Origin: Candidatus Falkowiibacteriota bacterium
GTDB lineage: Bacteria > Patescibacteriota > Patescibacteriia > Patescibacteriales > SZUA-104
DNA: 14,040 nt
Direction of reading: 5' to 3'
Assembly (NCBI GenBank): GCA_027020105.1
Contig: JALUVW010000047.1
Span: 1-14,040 of the forward strand
The position numbers were made by a program, and so were the translations under genes. The notes below the pieces were generated by a model, which was not told the origin of the DNA, made no database searches, and saw only the letters and a program-made list of their open reading frames with translations. Shown here in pieces: positions 6,099 through 12,533 of the stretch (positions are counted from its first letter, which is position 1; every line of letters begins with the position of its first letter).

Positions 6099-6449
6099 AT
6101 GAGGCACAGGCAAAAAGGTAAAATTTTAGACAGGAAAAAAGAGCCGAGAGAAATGATGCTGAGAAATTTGGCGTCAAGTGTTTTGATATACGAAAAAGTT
6201 AAAACCACCAAGGCAAAGGCAAAGGCGGTAAAACCGCTGGTGGAAAAAATGATTACGGTGGCGAAGAAGGGCGATTTAACCGCCAGGCGAAAATTGATTG
6301 AAACTTTGCCGCAGAAAATGGCGGTTAAAAAATCCATGGAAGTTCTAAGAGAGAGATTTAAAGACAGGAATGGCGGTTATACGCGGATTATTAAATTGGG
6401 CGCGAGACAGGGAGACGGAGCGGAGATGGTTCAGATTGAATTGGTGTAG
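6099..6449 (+). CDS. rplQ: 50S ribosomal protein L17
   Basis: This 116-residue large-subunit protein lines the peptide exit-tunnel surface. The family N-terminus MRHRQKGKILDRKKEPREMM is plain, followed by LRNLASSVLIYEKVKTTKAK and a C-terminal YTRIIKLGARQGDGAEMVQI segment. Length is about that of E. coli L17. It follows rpoA as in nearly all bacteria. The ATG is preceded by caactaaagca, with no Shine-Dalgarno. Confidence 0.96.
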   Translation: MRHRQKGKILDRKKEPREMMLRNLASSVLIYEKVKTTKAKAKAVKPLVEKMITVAKKGDLTARRKLIETLPQKMAVKKSMEVLRERFKDRNGGYTRIIKLGARQGDGAEMVQIELV

Positions 6450-6520
6450 TCCGTAAATTTCATAAAGTTTAATAATAATTAGCATTACAAGTTTTGCGAT
6501 ATAATTTTCAAGTTTTCAAT

Positions 6521-6874
6521 ATGACTAAAAGGAATTTGCATAAAATAGACGCCGCGGGCCGGAGCGCGGGCAGATTGGCGACTGAAATCGCCACTCTTTT
6601 GCGCGGCAAAAACAAGCCGGAATACGAGCCGTATCTTGATAATGGCGATATAGTTGAAGTGGTTAATGTTGATAAATTGAAATTTACCGGCAAAAAACTG
6701 GATCAAAAGAAATATTTCAGATATTCCGGTTATCCCGGCGGATTAAAAGAAACCAAAATGAGCGACCTGTTCAAAAACAACCCGGGGGATATTCTAAAAC
6801 GCGCCGTAAGGGATATGCTTCCGCCAACCAAATTAAGGGACGGAATGATGAAGAGATTAATTATAAAAAATTAG
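6521..6874 (+). CDS. rplM: 50S ribosomal protein L13, short form
   Basis: L13 is an early assembly protein of the large subunit. Family features are MTKRNLHKIDAAGRSAGRLA at the N-terminus, then YFRYSGYPGGLKE and AVRDMLPPTKLRDGMMKRL. At 117 residues it is shorter than the usual 140-145: the sequence ends soon after the MLP motif, where other L13 proteins have a further C-terminal segment. The ATG at 6521 was chosen over an upstream in-frame TTG (6494), because the family start matches it and the TTG would add residues from AT-rich spacer. The 71-bp spacer from rplQ has one ataaagttt unit but no matching arm. Confidence 0.94.
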   Translation: MTKRNLHKIDAAGRSAGRLATEIATLLRGKNKPEYEPYLDNGDIVEVVNVDKLKFTGKKLDQKKYFRYSGYPGGLKETKMSDLFKNNPGDILKRAVRDMLPPTKLRDGMMKRLIIKN

Positions 6875-6926
6875 ACAACAGACAAAGATAGCAGATAACG
6901 GAGTTAATCATTATCGTGCTGCTATC
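6874..6926 (+). repeat. Degenerate heptamer hairpin in the rplM-rpsI spacer
   Basis: Units gacaaca, gacaaa, gatagca and gataacg follow the rplM stop. gatagca (6887-6893) pairs with tgctatc (6920-6926), and gataa (6894-6898) with ttatc (6911-6915), leaving a four-base bulge. It belongs to the same family as the infA-rpmJ and rpsM-rpsK spacers but is more decayed. It ends 13 bases before the chosen rpsI ATG. Confidence 0.7.
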
Positions 6927-6939
6927 CGCCACTCAAATC

Positions 6940-7389
6940 ATGACAACCATTCAAAAAAAATCAGCAACACCAAAATCAACCGAGCGCCCCGTGGAGTTTA
7001 AGGGCCGTTTTATCGGCGCCATCGGCAAGAGGAAAACGGCCACGGCGCAAGTCAGGCTGTACAAAGACGGCAGGGGCGTGATTATTGTTAACGGTGTCAG
7101 AATGAATCAATATTTTACCGCCAACCACTACAATTTCATTAACCAAGTGTTAAAGCAGTCCGGACATCTTCGCGATATGGATTTCTCAATCAAGGTGGCC
7201 GGAGGCGGTAAAAAAGCGCAAGCGCAAGCGTCCATGCTCGGCATAGCGCGCGCCTTGACAGAATTTGACCCGGAACTTCGCCCGGCGCTAAAAGCCAAAG
7301 GTTGGTTGAGCCGTGACGCCCGCAAGAAGGAAAGAAAGAAACCGGGGCTGAAAAAAGCCAGAAGGGCGCCGCAATGGAAAAAGAGATAA
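6940..7389 (+). CDS. rpsI: 30S ribosomal protein S9
   Basis: This 149-residue 30S head protein has a C-terminal tail that reaches the P-site tRNA. Family motifs are IGKRKTATAQVRLYKDGRG, AGGGKKAQAQASMLGIARAL and the tail KARRAPQWKKR. About 20 extra residues lie before the core. The ATG at 6940 was preferred to an in-frame GTG (6916), which lies inside the spacer hairpin and would add eight residues of non-family sequence. rplM-rpsI is the conserved pair, here joined directly to the alpha-operon genes. A strong terminator follows, closing the ribosomal block. Confidence 0.95.
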   Translation: MTTIQKKSATPKSTERPVEFKGRFIGAIGKRKTATAQVRLYKDGRGVIIVNGVRMNQYFTANHYNFINQVLKQSGHLRDMDFSIKVAGGGKKAQAQASMLGIARALTEFDPELRPALKAKGWLSRDARKKERKKPGLKKARRAPQWKKR

Positions 7390-7403
7390 GATTCTTGCCC
7401 GGC

Positions 7404-7432
7404 AAAATCCCGCTTTCAGGCGGGGTTTTTTT
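7404..7432 (+). terminator. Strong terminator ending the ribosomal operon
   Basis: cccgc (7409-7413) pairs with gcggg (7420-7424) around a six-base loop. The stem extends outward through a T-G pair and A-T pairs into a run of seven T. It lies 14 bases after the rpsI stop. Confidence 0.9.
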
Positions 7433-7448
7433 ATTGGCGGATATCAGG

Positions 7449-7459
7449 TATAATATAAT
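7449..7459 (+). promoter_or_regulatory. Possible -10 region for the envelope gene cluster
   Basis: Two overlapping TATAAT hexamers (7449-7454, 7454-7459) follow the terminator. At the right distance upstream there is only the terminator T run, not a clear -35 box. Some promoter is expected here because the ribosomal transcript ends just before. Confidence 0.45.
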
Positions 7460-7466
7460 TAAAGCT

Positions 7467-7552
7467 CAAAACTCAAATCTCAAAGCGCAAAACAGGGGCT
7501 AAAAAGTTTTAAGTTTTAGTTTTAAGTTTTGAACTTTAAGTTTTGAATTTTT
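7467..7552 (+). repeat. Heptamer inverted repeat before the flippase gene
   Basis: The left arm (7467-7493) reads caaaact, caaatct, caaagcg, caaaac at a strict 7-nt period. The right part (7505-7552) reads agtttta, agtttt, agtttta, agttttg, aacttta, agttttg, aattttt: the complementary unit, with one 6-nt step. It can form several alternative registers of hairpin. It ends three bases before the flippase ATG. The unit differs from those in the ribosomal spacers but the architecture is the same. Confidence 0.75.
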
Positions 7553-7555
7553 ATT

Positions 7556-8998
7556 ATGTCCGGCGCCAAAATTTCCAGTATCGCCAAAAACACGTCTTAT
7601 TTTACTTTTGCTTTAATCCTGCAAAAGGTTTTGTCGTTTACTTATTTCACTTTAATAGCCCGCGCTTTGGGGCCGGATGATTTGGGCAAGTATTATTTGG
7701 CGATATCCCTTACCACTATTTTCGCCATTTTTATTGACTTGGGCCTGGCCAATGTGTTGACCAGAGAAATAGCCAGACATAAAGAAAGGGCGCGTGAGTT
7801 ATTGGGCAGTGTTTTGGCGATAAAACTGCCGTTGGCGGCCGTTTCGCTTTTGGGCGCGGTTCTGTTGATTAATTTGATGGGTTACCCGGATTTGGTTAAG
7901 GACCTGGTTTACATTTCAATTATTCCCATGGTTCTTGATTCATTCTCTTTGTCGTTTTTTTCCGCGATTCGCGGGTTCCATAATTTATTGTTTGAAAGCG
8001 TATCGTCCGTTGTTTTTCAAATCATTGTTCTGACTTTCGGTTTGACCGCGTTGTATTCGGGGTTGGGTTTGCGCTGGCTTATGGCGGCGCTGGCGGCGGC
8101 GAGTATTTTTAATTTCCTTTATTCGCTGTTTTTGGTAAGGTTCAGATGGAAAATAAAGATTTCCCCGGTATTTGACAAAAAGCTGATTAAGCTGATTCTG
8201 GCGATTACGGTGCCTTTCGCCATTTTTTCCATTTTTCAAAGAATTTACACTTATCTTGACACCGTTTTATTATCGCTTTTGGCGGGCGACAAATACGTGG
8301 GACTTTATCAGGTCGCCTTTAAGATAATATTCGCTTTGCAATTCCTGCCGTTGGCCTTTGTCGCCAGTGTTTATCCCGCCTTCGCTTCCTATTGGAAAAA
8401 TAACAGGAATCAGCTGGCAATAACTTTTGAACGGGCGATGAATTACTTGATTATCATTTCCCTGCCCATAAGCGCCGGCATTATCGTGTTGGCCGATGAT
8501 ATTGTTTTTTTGTTTAAAGAGGGGTTTGCCGAGGCGGTGCTGCCATTGCGGCTGATTATGGTTTCCCTTCCTTTTATTTTTCTTAATTTTCCCATCGGCT
8601 CCCTGCTTAACGCTTGCGACAGGCAAAAACAGAACACAAAAAATATGGGAGCCGCTTTATCGGTCAGCGTGGCGTTGAACTTGATTTTAATTCCGAAATT
8701 CCAGACGGTGGGCGCCAGTGTTACCGTTATCGCGGCCAATTTAACGATGTTTGCTTTGGGCATGAGTCAAGCGCCGAAGATTATCCCTTTTCATGCGCGC
8801 AAAATCATAATCGTATCCTTGAAATCGTTGTTGGCGGCGGCAATAATGGCGTCGGCTGTTGTCTACTTAAAACAATTTTTAAATATTTTCTTGGTGTCCG
8901 GCATTGGCGGAGCTTTGTATTTTGCCGCGCTGTTTTTGCTTGGCGGATTTAAAAAAGAGGATATAACGAGCGTCTGGAAGGCGTTTGGCAAAAGATAA
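7556..8998 (+). CDS. Polysaccharide flippase (Wzx/MOP superfamily membrane protein)
   Basis: This 480-residue protein has about 12-14 hydrophobic segments over its whole length. It fits the MOP-type flippases that move lipid-linked oligosaccharides across the membrane. The N-terminus SSIAKNTSYFTFALILQKVL, followed by ARALGPDDLGKYYLAISL and the Arg-containing NVLTREIARHKERAREL, is characteristic of the polysaccharide-synthesis/Wzx branch. The middle contains TYLDTVLLSLLAGDKYVGLY and PLRLIMVSLPFIFLNFPIGS, also usual for this family. Its neighbours, a glycosyltransferase and a ligase-like protein, support surface-glycan export. The transported glycan cannot be told from sequence. No Shine-Dalgarno; the ATG follows a repeat hairpin. 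Confidence 0.88.
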   Translation: MSGAKISSIAKNTSYFTFALILQKVLSFTYFTLIARALGPDDLGKYYLAISLTTIFAIFIDLGLANVLTREIARHKERARELLGSVLAIKLPLAAVSLLGAVLLINLMGYPDLVKDLVYISIIPMVLDSFSLSFFSAIRGFHNLLFESVSSVVFQIIVLTFGLTALYSGLGLRWLMAALAAASIFNFLYSLFLVRFRWKIKISPVFDKKLIKLILAITVPFAIFSIFQRIYTYLDTVLLSLLAGDKYVGLYQVAFKIIFALQFLPLAFVASVYPAFASYWKNNRNQLAITFERAMNYLIIISLPISAGIIVLADDIVFLFKEGFAEAVLPLRLIMVSLPFIFLNFPIGSLLNACDRQKQNTKNMGAALSVSVALNLILIPKFQTVGASVTVIAANLTMFALGMSQAPKIIPFHARKIIIVSLKSLLAAAIMASAVVYLKQFLNIFLVSGIGGALYFAALFLLGGFKKEDITSVWKAFGKR

Positions 8999-9024
8999 AC
9001 ATAAAAAAATTAATATCGTCCATA

Positions 9025-9056
9025 TATAATTCGGCCGCAAAGCGTTATGTCGGCCG
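9025..9056 (+). promoter_or_regulatory. Possible -10 box and hairpin before the glycosyltransferase
   Basis: A TATAAT (9025-9030) lies 50 bases before the glycosyltransferase ATG but lacks a recognisable -35 box. cggccg occurs at 9032-9037 and again at 9051-9056 and can pair as a six-base stem. No terminator follows the flippase, so read-through is as likely as a new start. Confidence 0.35.
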
Positions 9057-9080
9057 CGGCGCAAATCAGTTTTATCGTTT

Positions 9081-10178
9081 ATGAGAGTATTATTGTTTAC
9101 ATTGGAATATCCGCCGTTTAAAGGCGGCGTCGCCAATGTTTACGGAAATATAACCAAATATTGGCCGGAACATAACGGCATTTTTGTTTTGCATAATAAT
9201 GACGGCAAATTGATTAACAATAAATTGCCGTTCTTAAAATGGCTGCCGTCGTTTTGGCGAGCGTATAAAACAATAAAAAAAGAGAAAATAAACCATATTA
9301 TTGTCGGACATATTTTGCCGCTCGGCACCGTCGCTTGCGTAATCTCAAGATTTGCCAATATAAAGTATTCGGTTGTTTTGCACGGCATGGATCTCGCGTT
9401 CGCCTTGAAAAATAATCGCAAGAAGCGGGTGGCGAAAAAAATATTAAACAACGCGGACAATATCATTTGCATGAACGGCTATACGGCGAGGATTGTGAAT
9501 GATGCCTTGGGCAACGGCGACGGCGAGAAAATTAAAGTGGTTAATCCGGGAGTGGAAGCGAAAAAAAAGGGACGCGAAAAAACAAAAAGACAAGACGAGT
9601 TAAAAAACAAATATAATTTAAAAAACAAAATTGTTTTGTTGAGCGTCGGCCGGCTGGTAAAGAGAAAGGGATTTGACAAGGTTTTGGAAAGCTTGCCGAG
9701 TGTCCTGCGAATTGCGCCGAATTTGTTCTATGTTATCTTGGGAAACGGGCCGGAAATTGAAAATTTAAAACTTAAAATTGAAAATTTGGGGTTAAGAGAA
9801 AATACCGCCTTAATCACCGGCGCCGATGATGAGGAAAAAAATATTTGGTATGAGACAAGCGATATTTTCATTATGCCGTCGCGAAACATTGACGGCGATT
9901 TTGAGGGCTTCGGCATTGTTTATTTGGAAGCGAATCTGGCCGGCAAGCCGGTAATCGCCGGCGACAGCGGAGGGATTGGCGACGCGGTAAAAGACGGAGT
10001 AAACGGATTATTGGTTAATCCCGAAAACGCGGAAGAGATTAAACGCGCCATAATCAAATTGGCCAAAGACAAGGAATTAAGAGAGAAAATGGGCGAGCGG
10101 GGGAGGGAACGGGCGATTAAGGAATTTAATTGGGAAGGGCAAGTGAGCAAGATATACAATCTCATTGTTAAGCCGTGA
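9081..10178 (+). CDS. Glycosyltransferase family 4 (GT-B fold)
   Basis: This 365-residue cytoplasmic enzyme probably transfers a sugar from a nucleotide-sugar donor to a growing glycan. The N-terminal domain opens MRVLLFTLEYPPFKGGVANV, with the glycine-rich acceptor loop. HGMDLAF occurs near 100. The donor domain has SVGRLVKRKGFDKVL (188 on, with R191 and K196), a GNGPE turn, and the retaining EX7E motif EGFGIVYLE (E275, E283), followed by GKPVIAGDSGGIGD. Between GNGPE and the next strand the sequence IENLKLKIENLGL is encoded by five near-repeats of a 7-nt unit (9753-9787). Donor and acceptor are unknown. It follows the flippase by 82 bp. Confidence 0.93.
   Translation: MRVLLFTLEYPPFKGGVANVYGNITKYWPEHNGIFVLHNNDGKLINNKLPFLKWLPSFWRAYKTIKKEKINHIIVGHILPLGTVACVISRFANIKYSVVLHGMDLAFALKNNRKKRVAKKILNNADNIICMNGYTARIVNDALGNGDGEKIKVVNPGVEAKKKGREKTKRQDELKNKYNLKNKIVLLSVGRLVKRKGFDKVLESLPSVLRIAPNLFYVILGNGPEIENLKLKIENLGLRENTALITGADDEEKNIWYETSDIFIMPSRNIDGDFEGFGIVYLEANLAGKPVIAGDSGGIGDAVKDGVNGLLVNPENAEEIKRAIIKLAKDKELREKMGERGRERAIKEFNWEGQVSKIYNLIVKP
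9753..9787 (+). repeat. Heptamer tandem repeat inside the glycosyltransferase gene
   Basis: gaaattg, aaaattt, aaaactt, aaaattg, aaaattt follow one another at a strict 7-nt period. They encode the EIENLKLKIENLG helix between GNGPE and the next strand. The protein segment keeps the usual family length, so this may be a co-opted or replaced helix rather than an added insert. Confidence 0.7.
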
Positions 10179-10198
10179 AACATAATTTCCGACGAACC

Positions 10199-10240
10199 CC
10201 GGCCCCCGCATCTCGGCGCGGGGCATGCCCTAAAGGCCGG
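10199..10240 (+). repeat. GC-rich nested hairpin between glycosyltransferase and DUF192 gene
   Basis: ccggcc (10199-10204) pairs with ggccgg (10235-10240). Inside, cccgc (10205-10209) pairs with gcggg (10218-10222). A perfect palindrome gggcatgccc (10221-10230) is an alternative fold. The region is much richer in GC than its surroundings and has no T run, so it resembles a REP-like element more than a terminator. Confidence 0.6.
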
Positions 10241-10257
10241 TGGAAGTATAACGCAAT

Positions 10258-10701
10258 ATGTATATGCGAAAAACAAGAAATAATTTCGCGGTATTATTAT
10301 TTATAATTTTGGCGTTAACCGCGTGTTCGCGGGACGCGAATAAGAGTATTGTTGAAATCAACGGGAAGGAAATAGAAGTGGAGATTGCCGATACGCCGGA
10401 ATCGCGGTATAATGGCTTAAGCAACAGAGACGGCCTGCGCGCCGATTATGGTATGCTTTTTGTTTTTGAAGATAAGCGAGAGCGGACATTTGTTATGCGG
10501 GAGATGAATTTTCCGCTGGACATAATCTGGATTGACGGCAATACGATTATCGGGATAAGCGAGAATTTGCCGCCGGAAGGAAAGCGTTATAAAAATTTAT
10601 ATAAAAGCCCGGCGCCGGTTGATTATGTTTTGGAGGTAAACGCCTCCTTCGCCGATAAAAACAACATAAAAATCGGAGATACTGTTAATTTTTCATTATG
10701 A
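10258..10701 (+). CDS. DUF192-family lipoprotein
   Basis: This 147-residue protein has a hydrophobic N-terminus ending in a lipobox, LTAC (C23), so it is probably exported and lipid-anchored. The rest matches DUF192: IADTPESRYNGLSNRDGL, then YGMLFVFEDKRERTFVMREM, NFPLDIIWIDGN and the PAPVDYVLEVNA segment followed by IKIGD. The biochemical role of DUF192 is not established. Two ATGs (10258 and 10264) are possible starts and change nothing important. Its stop overlaps the next start (ATGA), so the two genes are probably translated together. Nothing else in it suggests a link to glycan synthesis. Confidence 0.9.
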   Translation: MYMRKTRNNFAVLLFIILALTACSRDANKSIVEINGKEIEVEIADTPESRYNGLSNRDGLRADYGMLFVFEDKRERTFVMREMNFPLDIIWIDGNTIIGISENLPPEGKRYKNLYKSPAPVDYVLEVNASFADKNNIKIGDTVNFSL

Positions 10702-12311
10702 ATTTATTTGGCAAAACATTTAAAACCGCGTTTTTGTTTATAATTTTCGCCGAACTGCTTTCGTTATTCGGCTATCTTTTGCCGGATTTTAATAAGGCGG
10801 CTTTTTTTGTTATTGTTTCGTTAACCTTGATTTTGTCGCTTTATAAATTGGAGTACGGCATATGGATAATTTTGGCGGAGTTGTTTATCGGCTCTAAGGG
10901 GTATTTGTTCTTTTTTGAATATAACGGTTTGATTGTGTCAATCAGAATAGCTTTATGGCTGATCGTGATGGCGGTTTGGCTGGGGAAGGCAATAGTTGGA
11001 TTTAAGAATGGCGCAAAAGGCGGTCCGATCGCCATAAAGGCGGTCCGACCGCTTCACGGTTTAGAGTTTTTTAAATCTTCTTATTTTTCTTATTTTTTTA
11101 TTTTATTTATTTTCATTCTTTGGGGAGTTGTTAATGGAGTATTAAACAACAATGAATTCAGTAATATATTTTTTGATTTTAACGGCTGGCTGTATTTTGC
11201 CTTGGTTTTTCCGGTTTACGGCGTGTTCGCGGATAATAATGCCGCGGACGCAAGCGGACGGGATGCCGAAGCGGAGCGTAGGCAGTCCGTCCGGTCCGCT
11301 TTGCAGATTTTTACCGCCGCGATAGTTTGGCTGAGCGCAAAAACTTTTTTCCTGCTGTTTATTTTTTCCCATAATATGGACAGCGTCGTGAGCGAGGTTT
11401 ACCGCTGGACGCGCGTGAGCGGGTTGGGGGAGATTACCCAAATGCAAGGAGGGTTTTACCGCGTATTTTTTCAGTCGCATATATTTGTTTTGGCCGGTTT
11501 TTTTATTTTTTTAATAATCGCGGTTAACCAAATTACAAATTACAAATTACAAATCACGAATAAATCCAAAATCCAAAATCCAAAAATTTTTACTTTCCGC
11601 TTCTTGCTTCTTCCTCTGCTCTTTTCCGCCATCTTAATAACTTTCTCCCGCAGTTTTTGGGTGGGACTGGCATTCGGCCTGTTTTTTTGTTTTTTTATTT
11701 TGTTGTTTTATTATGGAATCGGGTGGAAGAAATTATTGAAAATCTTGGTCGTATTGGCGGCGTGCGGAGTGGCCGGCATCGCCTTAATCGCGGCCATAGT
11801 TAAATTTCCTTATCCCTCTCCGACGGGCGGTTTTTCAACGAGCGAACTTTTGTCCGAACGCGCGAGCAAGATAAAAGGCGAGGCGGCGGTTTCTTCAAGA
11901 TGGGCGCTTCTTCCGAAATTATGGGACAAAATAAAAGAAGCGCCCATCACCGGACAAGGTTTCGGCGCGACAATCACGTACCAATCAAGCGATCCCAGAG
12001 TGCTGGAAACAAGCCCGACCGGTGAATACACCACCTACGCCTTTGAATGGGGCTGGCTGGATATATGGCTGAAATTGGGGCTGTTCGGTATGTTGGCGTA
12101 CTCGGTTTTAATCGGAAAAATTATTTCCGATTTCAGATTTAAGATTTTGGATTTAAGGTTGCCGGAACAACGGATTACGCTCGGCGCGACAGTTGGGTTG
12201 GCGGTCATCGCGGTTGTCAGCATTTTTTCTCCTTATATGAATCATCCCTTGGGAATCGGATACTTGATTTTGGTTAGCGCGATATTGGAAAATTTTAAAA
12301 TAAAAAAATAA
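10698..12311 (+). CDS. O-antigen ligase/polymerase-like membrane protein (Wzy_C type)
   Basis: This 537-residue protein has about 12 hydrophobic segments. The second half carries the Wzy_C/WaaL-like region: ITFSRSFWVGLAFGLFF near 313, a large extracytoplasmic loop with SSRWALLPKLWDKI and APITGQGFG, and YAFEWGWLDIWLKLGLFG near 448. Such proteins join lipid-linked glycans to an acceptor or polymerise repeat units. With the upstream flippase and glycosyltransferase it fits a surface-glycan cluster. The start overlaps the DUF192 stop by ATGA. Three loops between membrane segments are encoded by repeat-like DNA: palindromes at 11016-11052 and 11255-11293, and heptamers at 11530-11585. All stay in frame. 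Whether it is ligase or polymerase cannot be decided here. Confidence 0.85.
   Translation: MNLFGKTFKTAFLFIIFAELLSLFGYLLPDFNKAAFFVIVSLTLILSLYKLEYGIWIILAELFIGSKGYLFFFEYNGLIVSIRIALWLIVMAVWLGKAIVGFKNGAKGGPIAIKAVRPLHGLEFFKSSYFSYFFILFIFILWGVVNGVLNNNEFSNIFFDFNGWLYFALVFPVYGVFADNNAADASGRDAEAERRQSVRSALQIFTAAIVWLSAKTFFLLFIFSHNMDSVVSEVYRWTRVSGLGEITQMQGGFYRVFFQSHIFVLAGFFIFLIIAVNQITNYKLQITNKSKIQNPKIFTFRFLLLPLLFSAILITFSRSFWVGLAFGLFFCFFILLFYYGIGWKKLLKILVVLAACGVAGIALIAAIVKFPYPSPTGGFSTSELLSERASKIKGEAAVSSRWALLPKLWDKIKEAPITGQGFGATITYQSSDPRVLETSPTGEYTTYAFEWGWLDIWLKLGLFGMLAYSVLIGKIISDFRFKILDLRLPEQRITLGATVGLAVIAVVSIFSPYMNHPLGIGYLILVSAILENFKIKK
11016..11052 (+). repeat. Tandem pair of small palindromes inside the ligase-like gene
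   Basis: Two copies of aaaggcggtccgaycgc start 20 bp apart (11016 and 11036). Each folds as a short hairpin with a ccg loop (ggcggt/atcgcc with one G-T; gcggt/accgc perfect). They encode a Gly/Pro/Arg-containing loop (KGGPIAIKAVRPLHG) between membrane segments. Confidence 0.75.
11255..11293 (+). repeat. GC-rich palindromic element inside the ligase-like gene
   Basis: cggacggg-a-tgcc (11255-11267) pairs with ggca-g-tccgtccg (11281-11293), 12 of 13 positions with one G-U, around a 13-nt loop. gcggacg is also directly repeated at 11244 and 11254. The encoded loop (NNAADASGRDAEAERRQSV) is polar and unlike the flanking membrane segments. Confidence 0.7.
11530..11585 (+). repeat. Two heptamer arrays inside the ligase-like gene
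   Basis: aaattac three times plus aaatcac (11530-11557), then aaatcc and aaaatcc twice (11562-11581), again at a 7-nt period. The peptide is ITNYKLQITNKSKIQNPK, a basic loop between two hydrophobic segments. No unit breaks the frame. Confidence 0.85.
12129..12156 (+). repeat. Heptamer array near the 3' end of the ligase-like gene
   Basis: gatttca, gatttaa, gattttg, gatttaa at a strict 7-nt period. The unit is close to the reverse complement of the aaaatcc array 550 bp upstream. It encodes DFRFKILDL in a polar loop. Confidence 0.7.
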
Positions 12312-12325
12312 AATTTTTATCGGCG

Positions 12326-12353
12326 CCGCTCTTGCGCGGTCTTTATTTTTTTA
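12326..12353 (+). terminator. Weak terminator after the ligase-like gene
   Basis: ccgc (12326-12329) pairs with gcgg (12336-12339), with one G-T pair outside, followed by tctttattttttt. The stem is short, so efficiency is uncertain. Confidence 0.5.
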
Positions 12354-12364
12354 AAAAATTCGTG

Positions 12365-12370
12365 TATAAT
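12365..12370 (+). promoter_or_regulatory. Probable -10 box before the inverted-repeat leader
   Basis: A TATAAT follows the weak terminator. The -35 region is not recognisable (T-rich). Transcription from it would begin near 12377, upstream of the long inverted repeat. Confidence 0.4.
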
Positions 12371-12397
12371 TAAAGGTGTTATTTAAATAATAATTAA

Positions 12398-12524
12398 CCT
12401 TGCAATATTGTGGGACTGTCGCCGAACTCTGTCACGGCCGAAATTTTAGTATTTTTGCCGATTTGCCTTGAAAATCCAAAAAATTTCACTCGCAACAGGG
12501 TTCGGCGACAGTCCCATTGTAAGG
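12398..12524 (+). repeat. Long inverted repeat in the leader of the 76-residue protein
   Basis: The arms 12411-12432 and 12495-12516 (tgggactgtcgccgaac on the left) pair over all 22 positions with one G-T. Further in, gaaatttt (12440-12447) pairs with aaaatttc (12480-12487). Further out, ccttgcaa (12398-12405) pairs with ttgtaagg (12517-12524), which includes the first four bases of the Shine-Dalgarno aaggagg. ttg borders both ends of the 22-bp arms, a possible 3-bp target duplication. It could be a MITE/REP-like element or a regulatory leader; no transposase gene is present. Confidence 0.85.
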
Positions 12525-12533
12525 AGGAAAAAT

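Noticed and set aside
6494..6520. TTG start for rplM, and likewise the GTG at 6916 for rpsI
   Set aside because: Both add residues from spacer or hairpin sequence, while the ATGs at 6521 and 6940 fit the protein families.
12468..12533. TTG start for the small membrane protein
   Set aside because: It would translate through the right arm of the inverted repeat; a strong Shine-Dalgarno marks the ATG at 12534.
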